DNA of 64,000 nucleotides from Spongisporangium articulatum (GTDB taxonomy: Bacteria; Actinomycetota; Actinomycetes; Actinomycetales; Kineosporiaceae), in the NCBI RefSeq assembly GCF_044465595.1, contig NZ_JBITLV010000001.1:620001-684000 (forward strand), in the 5' to 3' direction. The position numbers and the translations under genes are program-made. Under the pieces are notes generated by a model. It saw only the letters and a list, made by a program, of their open reading frames with translations. It was not told the origin of the DNA and searched no databases. Each line of letters begins with the position of its first letter. Position 1 is the first letter of the stretch. Positions 56,927 through 64,000 of the stretch are shown piece after piece.

Positions 56927-57600
56927 GCGTGGTCGATCGAATCGACCAACCGGTACCCCACGCCGCGCACGGTCTGGAACCGCGCCGCGCCCAGCTTGCG
57001 CCGCAGGTACCGGACGTACACGTCGACGACGTTCGAGCCCGGGTCGAAGTCGTAGCCCCAGACGTGACTGAGCAGCTGTTCGCGCGAGAGCACCTGCCCC
57101 GGATGCCGCAGGAACGTCTCGGCGAGCGTGAACTCGCGCGCCGACAGCTCGACCGTGCGCCCCGACACGGCGGCCCGGCGGGTGCGCAGGTCCAGGGACA
57201 GGTCGCCGTAGCCCAGCACCGTCGACTCGGGGGCCCGGGTCTCGTCGCGCAGCCGCAGCCGGATCCGGGCCAGCAGCTCCTCGAACCGGAACGGCTTGGC
57301 CATGTAGTCGTCGGCACCGCCGTCGAGCCCGGCCACCGTGTCGGTGATCGACTGCCGCGCGGTCAGGATGATCACCGGCATCGTGCTGCGGTGCTCGCGC
57401 ATCCGGCGCAGCACGCCGAACCCGTCGAGCGCGGGCAGCCCGATGTCGAGGACCAGCAGGTCGAACTCCTCCGACATCGCGTAGTCGAAGGCGGTCACGC
57501 CGTCGCCGACCACCGTCGGGGTGTACCCGGCGGCGCGCAGGCCCTTGGCGACGAACGAGGCGATGCGCTCCTCGTCCTCGGCGACCAGGATCCGGCTCAC
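56923..57600 (-). CDS. OmpR/PhoB-type response regulator
   Basis: The 225-residue regulator has a receiver domain (Asp9, phospho-acceptor Asp52 in LVLDIGLP, Lys102 in AKPF) and an OmpR winged helix (about 130-220: ELSAREFTLAETFLRHPGQVLSREQLLSHVWGYDFD ends the recognition part). It begins with GTG at 57600, overlapping the kinase... gene order is kinase first, regulator second, in a GTGA overlap. It should control genes of this operon and others unknown. Confidence 0.92.
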   Translation of the reverse strand: MSRILVAEDEERIASFVAKGLRAAGYTPTVVGDGVTAFDYAMSEEFDLLVLDIGLPALDGFGVLRRMREHRSTMPVIILTARQSITDTVAGLDGGADDYMAKPFRFEELLARIRLRLRDETRAPESTVLGYGDLSLDLRTRRAAVSGRTVELSAREFTLAETFLRHPGQVLSREQLLSHVWGYDFDPGSNVVDVYVRYLRRKLGAARFQTVRGVGYRLVDSIDHA

Positions 57601-59069
57601 TGCTCCTCCTCCAGGGGCATCTCCACAGGCAGCACGAGGGCGAAGGTCGCTCCGCCCCCGTCGGTGTCGGTCAGTTCCACGCGTCCGTCGTGGGCGGCGG
57701 CGATCGCGGTCACGATCGCCAGCCCGAGCCCCGAGCCCTCGACGCGACGCCCGCTGGCGGCCCGGCCGAACCGTTCGAAGATCCTTTCCCGGTCCTCGGG
57801 TGCCACCCCCGCCCCGGTGTCGCGCACCCACAGCCGCGCGATCCGGGCGCCGGGTTCACCGGTGACGGCGCTGCCGAGGGCGATCGTCTGCCCGGCCGCG
57901 GTGTGCTTCACGGCGTTGTGGGCCAGTTGCAGCAGGGCCTGGGTGAGTCGTTGCGCGTCGGCGGTCAGCTCCACGTCGGCGCGCGCGTCGACCGACCAGC
58001 GCCGGTCGGGGGCCAGCGCGACCGCCTTGTCGCGGACGTCGTCCGTCAACGGCCCGAGCGCGACCGGGGCGAGCCGCAGGAAGTCGGGCCGGCGCGCCTT
58101 GGCCAGCACGATGAGGTCGCCGACCAGCCGGTCGATGCGGTCCAGCTCGTCGAGCACGAGGGCGCGGGTCTCGGCGACCTCGGTGGGGTCGGCTGGGTCG
58201 AGCAGTTCGAGATGGCCCCGCACGATGGTGACCGGGGTGCGCAGCTCGTGGCCCGCGTCGTCCAGGAACTCCTGCTGGGCGGTGAACGCGTGCTCGAGCC
58301 GGTCGAGCATGCCGTTGACCGTGCGGGTCAGCTCGCTGACGTCGTCGGCCCCGGTGACGGCGATGCGCTGCGACAGGTCGGTGTGCGAGATGCGGGCGGC
58401 GGTTCGCCGCAGCGACGTGAGCGGCCGCAGCAGACGTCCGGCGACCAGCCACCCGACCACCCCGATGACCAGCAGGCTGATCGATGCGACGACGGTGAAC
58501 CGCTGCGCCGTCGCGCTCACCTCGGCGTCCGCGCGGGCCAGCGAGTGGGCGATCACGTACGTGCCGACGGTGTCCTGCCCGGGCATCGTCACCTGCACCG
58601 CCGCGTACCGCACCCGACCGGCCCGGGTGTCGGCCTCACGCAGCGTCGTCCGGGCGTTCGGGGGCAACGCGGCCAGGGTCGCGACCAGCGCCGACTCCGT
58701 CTCCAGGGCGACGAACCGCTCTCCGCCGTTGACCCGGTACGGCCGCCCGTCGAGCAGGGTCAGGAACGTTTCGTCGCGGTCGGCCGCCTGCTTGCGCAGG
58801 GCCACCTCCAGCAGTTGCTCGACGGTGCTGAACCGCTGCCCGGTGGTCGGGTCGGTGCCGTTCAGCGCGATCTCCTGGAACTCGCTCACCTCGGTGCGCA
58901 GCGAGGCGTCGACGCGCTCGTCGAGGAACCGTTGCTGCAGCAGCACGGTGCTCACCCCGACTCCGACCATGCCCAGCCCGCTGACCGCCAGGACGGCGGC
59001 CAGCACCCGCATCCGGACACTGAACCCGCGCCGACGCGACTCAGTCGTCCTCGTCGTCTGGCTCGTCAT
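57597..59069 (-). CDS. Sensor histidine kinase
   Basis: The 490-residue kinase has two membrane helices bracketing an extracytoplasmic sensor region (about 40-195), a HAMP domain and the H box GHELRTPVTIV. The ATPase motifs are NAVKHTAAG (N), DTGAGVAPEDRERIFERFG (G1/F) and GSGLGLAIV (G2). I set the start at ATG 59069, which gives a 20-residue cytoplasmic leader before the first helix. A longer in-frame extension up to 59201 reads through the Asp-repeat DNA of the upstream gene as a Thr-repeat and is not credible. It overlaps the upstream gene by 29 bases. Confidence 0.88.
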   Translation of the reverse strand: MTSQTTRTTESRRRGFSVRMRVLAAVLAVSGLGMVGVGVSTVLLQQRFLDERVDASLRTEVSEFQEIALNGTDPTTGQRFSTVEQLLEVALRKQAADRDETFLTLLDGRPYRVNGGERFVALETESALVATLAALPPNARTTLREADTRAGRVRYAAVQVTMPGQDTVGTYVIAHSLARADAEVSATAQRFTVVASISLLVIGVVGWLVAGRLLRPLTSLRRTAARISHTDLSQRIAVTGADDVSELTRTVNGMLDRLEHAFTAQQEFLDDAGHELRTPVTIVRGHLELLDPADPTEVAETRALVLDELDRIDRLVGDLIVLAKARRPDFLRLAPVALGPLTDDVRDKAVALAPDRRWSVDARADVELTADAQRLTQALLQLAHNAVKHTAAGQTIALGSAVTGEPGARIARLWVRDTGAGVAPEDRERIFERFGRAASGRRVEGSGLGLAIVTAIAAAHDGRVELTDTDGGGATFALVLPVEMPLEEEQ

Positions 59070-59394
59070 CGTCGTCGGGGTCGTCCGGCTCGTCGGCGTC
59101 GTCAGGGTCGTTGTCGTCGGGGTCGTCGTCGGGCTCGTCGTTGTCGTCGTCATCGTCCGGTTCCTCCGCGGCGCGGGGGACGGCGGGCGCCACGGGAACA
59201 ACGACCGAGGACGCCGCGTCGTCCCCGGGACTGCTCCGAACGGGTGTCCCCGGGCTCGGGCTGGCCACCACGGCGGAGCCGAGCGGCTCGGCCGGGTCGG
59301 CGCCGGCCGAGCCGGCCCCCGGCCACAGCACCGCGGCGCCCGTCACGGCGACGAGCACGGCGGCCGCGATGGCCAGCACCCGGGTGACGCTCAC
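59041..59394 (-). CDS. Membrane-anchored protein with Asp-rich tail
   Basis: The 117-residue protein has an N-terminal membrane helix or signal (RVLAIAAAVLVAVTGAAVLWP), a Pro/Ser/Val-rich middle and a C-terminal 45-residue tail made almost wholly of Asp, Glu, Pro and Asn. The tail could bind cations such as Ca2+ or Mg2+. As first gene of an operon with a sensor kinase it may be a ligand-binding partner of that kinase (inference). GTG at 59394 is preferred; ATG at 59454 would add an unlikely Ser/His-rich leader. Confidence 0.65.
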   Translation of the reverse strand: MSVTRVLAIAAAVLVAVTGAAVLWPGAGSAGADPAEPLGSAVVASPSPGTPVRSSPGDDAASSVVVPVAPAVPRAAEEPDDDDDNDEPDDDPDDNDPDDADEPDDPDDDDEPDDEDD

Positions 59395-59500
59395 GTCGCC
59401 ACCGTGCGCCGTCCGCAGGAGCGGCCCGTGAGACGAAGATGAGAACCCCCTCATCGTCGTTCACGAACGAGTGTTTGACGTGACCTGTGAGAATGGCCGG

Positions 59501-60409
59501 ATGCCGGAGCTGCCCGAAGTGCAGTCGCTCGCGGACTTCCTCCGCCCGCGGTTGCTCGGCCGCGCCGTCGACCGGGTCGACGTGGCCGCGATCAGCGTGC
59601 TCAAGACGTACGACCCGCCGCCTACGGCCCTGCGCGGGCTGACGGTGACGGGGGTGAACCGGTTCGGCAAGTTCCTCGACGTGGACGTCGACGGCGTCCA
59701 CCTGGTCTTCCACCTCTCCCGGGCCGGCTGGCTGCGCTGGTACGACTCGGCGCCGGCCGGGCTGCTGCGTCCGGGCAAGGGGCCGAACGCGCTGCGGGTC
59801 CGGTTCACCGGTGTCGTCGACCCCTCGCTCGCGGGGGAGTCGGACCTGGACGCCGAGGCCGAGCCGGGGTTCGACCTCACCGAGCAGGGCACCCAGAAGC
59901 GGCTCGCGGTCTACCTCGTGCGCGACCCGGCCGAGGTGCCGGGCATCGCCAAGCTCGGCCCCGACCCGCTGGTGCCGGAGTTCGACCGGGCGGCGTTCGG
60001 GGCGCTGCTGGCCGGGTCCCGCACCCAGATCAAGGGGCTGCTGCGCGACCAGTCGGTGCTCGCCGGCGTCGGCAACGCCTATTCGGACGACGTGCTGCAC
60101 GCCGCGAAGCTGTCGCCGTACGCGGTGGCCGGGAAGCTCACCGAGGAGCAGGTCGACGAGCTGTTCACGCAGCTCAAGGCCGTGCTCACGGGGGCCATCG
60201 AGGCGAGTGCGGGGAAACCCGCGAAGGAACTGAAGGACTCCAAGCGCGCGGGCATGCGGGTCCACGGGCGGACCGGTCAGCCGTGCCCCGTGTGCGGGGA
60301 CGTCGTGCGCGAGGTGTCGTTCGCCGACCGGTCGATGCAGTACTGCGCGACCTGCCAGACCGGCGGCAAGGTGCTCGCCGACCGGCGGCTGTCCCGACTC
60401 CTCAAGTAG
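59501..60409 (+). CDS. Fpg/Nei-family DNA glycosylase
   Basis: This base-excision repair enzyme removes oxidised bases and nicks the strand. The 302-residue protein begins MPELPEV, with the catalytic Pro2/Glu3. It has an H2TH region (GLLRDQSVLAGVGNAYSDD) and a C-terminal zinc finger with CPVC and CATC, ending GGKVLADRRLSRLLK. It is probably an actinobacterial Fpg2/Nei-like paralogue rather than MutM itself, which is usually next to rnc. The upstream in-frame GTG would add ten unlikely residues. It is divergent from the Asp-rich gene. Confidence 0.92.
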   Translation: MPELPEVQSLADFLRPRLLGRAVDRVDVAAISVLKTYDPPPTALRGLTVTGVNRFGKFLDVDVDGVHLVFHLSRAGWLRWYDSAPAGLLRPGKGPNALRVRFTGVVDPSLAGESDLDAEAEPGFDLTEQGTQKRLAVYLVRDPAEVPGIAKLGPDPLVPEFDRAAFGALLAGSRTQIKGLLRDQSVLAGVGNAYSDDVLHAAKLSPYAVAGKLTEEQVDELFTQLKAVLTGAIEASAGKPAKELKDSKRAGMRVHGRTGQPCPVCGDVVREVSFADRSMQYCATCQTGGKVLADRRLSRLLK

Positions 60410-60452
60410 CCCTGGAGGAGCCGGGACGGCCGCGCGGTGCGGCGCTACTCCA

Positions 60453-62204
60453 TCACTTCACGGTGATGTTGTAGTCCTTCTCGTAGCTCTCGATCGGAGC
60501 GGTCGCCCGCTTGCCGTTGGCCACCGGGGTGAAGCCCTCGACGTCGAGCAGCCCGATCAGGGAGTCGTTGTACGGCTGCGACAGCTGCTTCAGCAAGGTG
60601 TCGAACTTCTGCGCCTTGGTGCCCTTGGGCGAGGGGTACGGGTAGTTGTCCGCGGTCAGGATGCTCGCCGTCCCGAACGAACCGGAGGAACCCTTGGGCG
60701 CCTTCAGCGCGAACTCCCAGTAGGTGACCTTGTCGCTCTGGTACGGCGAGAGGGCCGCCCGGAACTTGACGGTCTTACCGGCGCTGACGCTGACGTTCTT
60801 GCTGGACGACCAGGCGCCGCCCTTCCACACCTTAACGCTGTCGACGCTCCACTGCTTGTACTCGTCGCTCAGGCTGCCGGTCACGTCGATCGAGCTGATC
60901 GTGACCTTCTCGTACTTGTTGCTGAGCAGGGAGTCGACCAGGTTCTCCAGGGCCGGGCCGGCGTAGGCCGACAGCCAGTCCATCGAGCTGTAGTGGTCGC
61001 GCAGCGACACGGTGAACGGTGCGCCGCCGGCCCGGGTGCCCTTGACGGTGAACGTCAGGTCGGCGCTGCCGCCCCACTCGGAGTCGGTGGCGTCGGTGAT
61101 CGCCGACTCCAGGTGCGCGTCGGCGATCAGACCGGCGTAGGTGTAGACGTCGAACGCGTGGGTGGTCTGGTCGACGCCGGTCGTGGTGCGGGTCACGGGG
61201 GCCGCGCCGTCCACGGACAGGGACGACGTGATCGAGTACGTCCCGGGCGCCTTGCCGAGCTGGGCCCGGATGCCGGTCAGCGAGTCCTTGTCGAGCGTGC
61301 CGACGACGCCGCCGAAGTTGCCCTGCTTGAACGAGCCGAACACCGGGTCGTCCTGGATGTACACCGCGCTCGCGTTGTGGGCCGAGGCCTGCGGCTTCGA
61401 GGTGTGCAGGAACGGGTGGCCGAACGCGACGGCCTTGCCGTTGCAGACGGTGGTCGTGGTGCCCAGGCCGCCGAAGGTGATGAAGCCGTACGACAGGGCG
61501 GTCGCGAAGTTGCTGCCCGCCGAGATCGTCGAGGCCGGCTCGAGCGCCCCCGTGGCGGTGTCACCGTTGACCCGGATCGGCGTCCCGAGTTTCTTGCTCA
61601 GCTTCTTGAGGAGCTTGGTGTTCTTCGGCCCGGGGCCGGAGATGGACATGGACGGCGCGAGCGGCGTGAAGTTCGAGCCCGCGGCGGCCGCCTTGCTCAC
61701 CTCGCCGCTGGCGACCAGCTTCTTCTGCAGCGCCGAGGTGGCGGCGACCGAGGCGGCCGTCTTCGTCGCGGCGTCCGACACCTTCAGGATGTCGGCGCCC
61801 GGCGTGAGCCCGCCGATCGTGCCCGAGCCCGAGAAGCCGTAGGACATCGAGCCGAGCAGCTTGCCGTCGGACGTGTAGACCGGTGAGCCGGAGATGCCGG
61901 CCCAGATGCCGGCCTTGTCGATGACCGTCGAGTGCGCCTCGACGACGATCATGTCGATGCCGGGGCCGATGGCGTCGGTGAGCTTGCCGATCACGGTGAC
62001 GGTGAACGGCGTCGGCTTGGTCCCGTTGGTGACCGTGAAGCCGGTCCCGGTCAAGCCGTCCACGGCCTGGGCCGTGGGCAGCGCGGTCGGGCAGTCGATC
62101 GGCGCGGAGACCGCGGCCTGTGCGGACGGTGCCAGTGCCGCGAAGCCGAGCGCTCCGGCGGCCATGGTGCCGGCCATGAACGCGCTGGTGGTTCGTCGTC
62201 CCAT
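60453..62204 (-). CDS. Secreted SpoIVB-like (S55) peptidase domain protein
   Basis: The 583-residue protein has a Sec signal (cleavage near residue 30, AQA|AVS). An S55-type domain follows, recognised by VIGKL, the histidine region VVEAHSTV, GISGSPVYTSDGKLLGSMSYG (nucleophile among Ser105/Ser107) and AFGHPF. SpoIVB is a sporulation signalling protease in Bacillus; actinobacterial relatives are uncharacterised. The C-terminal 250 residues form an unknown beta-rich region. ATG at 62204 follows GGAGGGGG. Confidence 0.82.
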   Translation of the reverse strand: MGRRTTSAFMAGTMAAGALGFAALAPSAQAAVSAPIDCPTALPTAQAVDGLTGTGFTVTNGTKPTPFTVTVIGKLTDAIGPGIDMIVVEAHSTVIDKAGIWAGISGSPVYTSDGKLLGSMSYGFSGSGTIGGLTPGADILKVSDAATKTAASVAATSALQKKLVASGEVSKAAAAGSNFTPLAPSMSISGPGPKNTKLLKKLSKKLGTPIRVNGDTATGALEPASTISAGSNFATALSYGFITFGGLGTTTTVCNGKAVAFGHPFLHTSKPQASAHNASAVYIQDDPVFGSFKQGNFGGVVGTLDKDSLTGIRAQLGKAPGTYSITSSLSVDGAAPVTRTTTGVDQTTHAFDVYTYAGLIADAHLESAITDATDSEWGGSADLTFTVKGTRAGGAPFTVSLRDHYSSMDWLSAYAGPALENLVDSLLSNKYEKVTISSIDVTGSLSDEYKQWSVDSVKVWKGGAWSSSKNVSVSAGKTVKFRAALSPYQSDKVTYWEFALKAPKGSSGSFGTASILTADNYPYPSPKGTKAQKFDTLLKQLSQPYNDSLIGLLDVEGFTPVANGKRATAPIESYEKDYNITVK

Positions 62205-62380
62205 GACGGTGGTGCCCCCTCCAATTTCGGCAGAGGCTTCCAACCGCCCCCGCGAATAGCGGAAACGTATGGGCAATTCACGGGAAATGGCAGGGCTTCG
62301 GGGGAATTCCATACCCTGGTATGACCTCGAGTGACGCCTGGGAACGGCGGGGCGACCACCGGCCGGGTACCGTCGTCGCC

Positions 62381-63004
62381 ATGCGCGCCGCCCGAAGGAG
62401 CCGTCCGGCCACCGCCGTCGTCGTGCTGGCCGGGGCCCTGCTCGCGGGGCCGCTGGCCGTCGGCGCCCAGGCGCACACCGAGCTGATCGGCAGCTCCCCG
62501 GCGAAGAACGCGACACCGGAGCAGGCCCCGGCGACCGTCGTCCTGCAGTTCTCCGAACCCGTCTCCGACCTGGGCCTGGCCGTGCGGGTCAGCGGCCCCG
62601 CGGGTCGGGTCGAGGCGGGCCGGGCGAAGCTCGCGGGCGCGGCCGTCGCCCAGGAGCTGCAGGCCGAGCGGCCCGCGGGCCGCTACACGGTCACCTACCG
62701 GGTCACCTCGAACGACGGTCACCCCATCGAGGGCACGTTCAGCTTCACTGCTCGCTCGGCCACCGAGGGTTCTCCGACGACGTCCGCCTCACCGTCGGCG
62801 TCGGGGTCGCCGACGGCGACCCCCGCGGTCGCCCGTCCGGTGGCCACCGACGGCACGGACGCGGGCGGCGACGGGGTGTCCAGCACGTGGTTCGTCGTGG
62901 GTGCGACGATCGTGGGCGCCGGGCTCCTGGCCGCCGTGGCGGCTATCGCACTCCCGCGCCGGAGGCCTTCGGGAGAAGACCGACCAGGGCCTCCCAGCGA
63001 CTGA
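62381..63004 (+). CDS. copC: CopC-domain copper resistance protein
   Basis: The 207-residue protein has a Sec signal ending AQA, immediately followed by His32 (AHTELIGSSP), the N-terminal copper ligand of CopC. The domain continues with LQFSEPV and NDGHPIEGTFSF (second His). A Ser/Thr/Pro-rich linker and a C-terminal membrane helix follow, as in the actinobacterial CopC-anchor type. There is no copD gene next to it. ATG at 62381 has no ribosome site, but TACCGT lies seven bases upstream, suggesting a leaderless message. Its end overlaps the opposite gene by 62 bases. Confidence 0.9.
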   Translation: MRAARRSRPATAVVVLAGALLAGPLAVGAQAHTELIGSSPAKNATPEQAPATVVLQFSEPVSDLGLAVRVSGPAGRVEAGRAKLAGAAVAQELQAERPAGRYTVTYRVTSNDGHPIEGTFSFTARSATEGSPTTSASPSASGSPTATPAVARPVATDGTDAGGDGVSSTWFVVGATIVGAGLLAAVAAIALPRRRPSGEDRPGPPSD

Positions 63005-63434
63005 TCTCGCACCCGTTGCGGCGGTTCAGTTCCGCCTTCACCGCCCGGCCCCGCCAGGTGCCCGTGATGGTGGCCTCGTCGTCGCCGCCGTAGAGCTCGG
63101 TGCACATCCTGTCCTTCCCCACGGGAGGCAGCGCCGTGGCCGCCGACCTCGCCAGCGCGGCGCAGGCCGCGGCGGGGTCGGGGTGGTCACCGCCGGACAT
63201 GCCGTCGTCCATGCAGGTCAGATGCCAGGTCTTCGCCTTCTGACCCGACCCTGTGACGATGATCGTCAGGTCCGCGGACGCCGTCATCGCCCCGGCACTC
63301 GCGCCCGGGCTCGCCGTCACGTCCACGTCGCTGCCCGTGCCGCCGCAGGCGGTCAGGGCGAGCGCCAGCCCCGCCGCCAGCCCCGCCCGCAGGCCGAGCA
63401 TGCGCACGGGACGTGCTGGGCGTCGTCCGGTCAT
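62943..63434 (-). CDS. Subtilisin-inhibitor-like (SSI) lipoprotein
   Basis: The 163-residue protein has a lipoprotein signal (LALALTAC|G, lipid on Cys30) and a C-terminal SSI domain (about 68-155). The domain has the four SSI cysteines Cys74, Cys91, Cys111 and Cys142, and family landmarks HLTCMDDG, GGDHPDPAAAC, GTWRGR and NGCEISRWEAL. In SSI the reactive P1 residue is two after the third cysteine; here that is Glu113 (CTELYGG), which is unusual. SSI proteins block serine proteases of the subtilisin family; Glu would favour a Glu-specific target or no inhibition. ATG at 63434 follows GGGAGGG. Confidence 0.82.
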   Translation of the reverse strand: MTGRRPARPVRMLGLRAGLAAGLALALTACGGTGSDVDVTASPGASAGAMTASADLTIIVTGSGQKAKTWHLTCMDDGMSGGDHPDPAAACAALARSAATALPPVGKDRMCTELYGGDDEATITGTWRGRAVKAELNRRNGCEISRWEALVGLLPKASGAGVR

Positions 63435-63672
63435 GTGTGTCCCTCCCGTCGTCGAGCCTGCCACGGGTGGGACGCCGCCGGGCCCCGTCCGGTTCCCCTC
63501 GCATCCGTTTCGCGTTGACCCGTCCGGATGAATCCCTCTGCGCTGCGTACTGCGGTGCCGACACCGCGTGATGCAGATGTTGCTGGATCACGGATGTGTC
63601 CACTGACCTGACAAGATGGCCGGGTCAGGACCGGCGTCGAGGGGCGTCCAGAGAGAGCCTCAGGGAGGTGCG

Positions 63673-64000
63673 GTGGACCCGACAGCCGGGGCGGCCGCAT
63701 CCACCGGCATGATGCGGCTGATCGGTGCCGCCCCCGGCGACATCACGCTCAAAGAGGTCGACCTCGGCGCGGTCGGCACCGGCGAGGCGGGGCCCGGTGC
63801 CGAGCTGGTCGCCCACCTCGGTGACGCGCTCGAGACGCTCGCCGCGCCGCAGCCGGCCCGCGGGCACGCGCTGGAGCCGACGTCCGACGCCGTGCGCGAC
63901 GACCTGCTGACCCTGTTCGAGGCCCAGGCCACCAGCCGCTGGCTCGACGTGCTCGCCCGCCGGCTGGCCGCGGCCCGGTTGCTGCCCGCGCTGCCCTCGG
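63673..64000 (+). CDS. N-terminal part of a possible E1-type thiamine-diphosphate dehydrogenase (cut by window end)
   Basis: An open frame from GTG 63673, after GGGAGGTG, runs off the window. The 109 residues seen have no signal peptide. The end, LFEAQATSRWLDVLARRLAAARL, resembles the early part of the alpha/beta-fused 2-oxo-acid dehydrogenase E1-like proteins of actinobacteria, where QxxSR-LD-xAR-L is followed by the TPP-binding domain. The identification rests on this one segment and is tentative. Confidence 0.4.
   Translation, partial: MDPTAGAAASTGMMRLIGAAPGDITLKEVDLGAVGTGEAGPGAELVAHLGDALETLAAPQPARGHALEPTSDAVRDDLLTLFEAQATSRWLDVLARRLAAARLLPALPS

Noticed and set aside
59070..59201. N-terminal extension of the histidine kinase
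   Set aside because: It is a Thr/Pro repeat created by reading the Asp-repeat gene in another frame.

Overview
The window is about 64 kb of chromosome around the replication origin of a high-GC actinobacterium. This is shown by the rsmG-jag-yidC-yidD-rnpA-rpmH / dnaA-oriC-dnaN-(gnd)-recF-DUF721-gyrB-gyrA order, the DUF3566 gene, a DLW-39 peptide between tRNA-Ile and tRNA-Ala, crgA, and the fhaA-fhaB-pstP-rodA-pbpA-pknA-pknB cluster. GTG and TTG starts, GTGA/ATGA stop-start overlaps and apparently leaderless genes fit the same group. No 16S gene is present, so the genus cannot be read from the window. A Kineosporiales/Frankiales-like lineage is only a guess.

Region by region: (1) 1-16,453 is the conserved origin block. 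It includes a perfect 14-bp parS palindrome inside rsmG, a DnaA box ahead of dnaA, an origin between dnaA and dnaN, and further DnaA-box-like sites ahead of recF and gyrB. (2) 16,511-17,847 holds tRNA-Ile, a small zinc-ribbon membrane protein, a CheY/Rcp1-type response regulator, DLW-39 and tRNA-Ala. (3) 17,875-21,510, immediately after tRNA-Ala, is a probable restriction-modification locus: a nuclease-like protein converges on two translationally coupled DNA methyltransferases. (4) 21,619-26,966 holds an O6-alkylguanine repair protein, a PP2C phosphatase, a divergent ApbE-like protein coupled to a YkcB-like GT39 membrane glycosyltransferase, and a helical envelope protein. (5) 27,114-39,078 holds a cyclophilin, a rhomboid protease, crgA, a DUF881 protein, a TrpG/PabA amidotransferase and then, on the minus strand, the growth and division signalling operon. 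(6) 39,265-40,469 holds tRNA-Leu followed by a coupled pair encoding a secreted beta-rich protein and a small helical protein. (7) 40,791-48,989 holds two unrelated ABC exporters, an AfsR-like STAND regulator and a GbsR/MarR-type repressor with a clear divergent promoter/operator region. (8) 49,090-55,085 holds an EAL-like/HDOD protein, a probable 10-methyl fatty acid pair (FAD oxidoreductase plus CFA-synthase-like methyltransferase) and phosphoglucomutase. (9) 55,266-59,394 holds a repeat-bearing secreted protein and an operon of acidic membrane protein, histidine kinase, response regulator and APH-like kinase. (10) 59,501-64,000 holds Fpg/Nei, an S55 (SpoIVB-like) secreted protein, CopC, a subtilisin-inhibitor-like lipoprotein and the start of a gene cut by the window edge.

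The least explained sequences are the restriction-modification locus, a family of long perfect palindromes sharing the core TGATCATGC...AAACGC (48,989-49,097 with 54-bp arms, and 55,203-55,260), dispersed DnaA-box-like clusters away from oriC, and the subtilisin-inhibitor-like protein with Glu at the predicted P1 position whose gene overlaps copC tail to tail. No insertion sequence, prophage or CRISPR array was seen.
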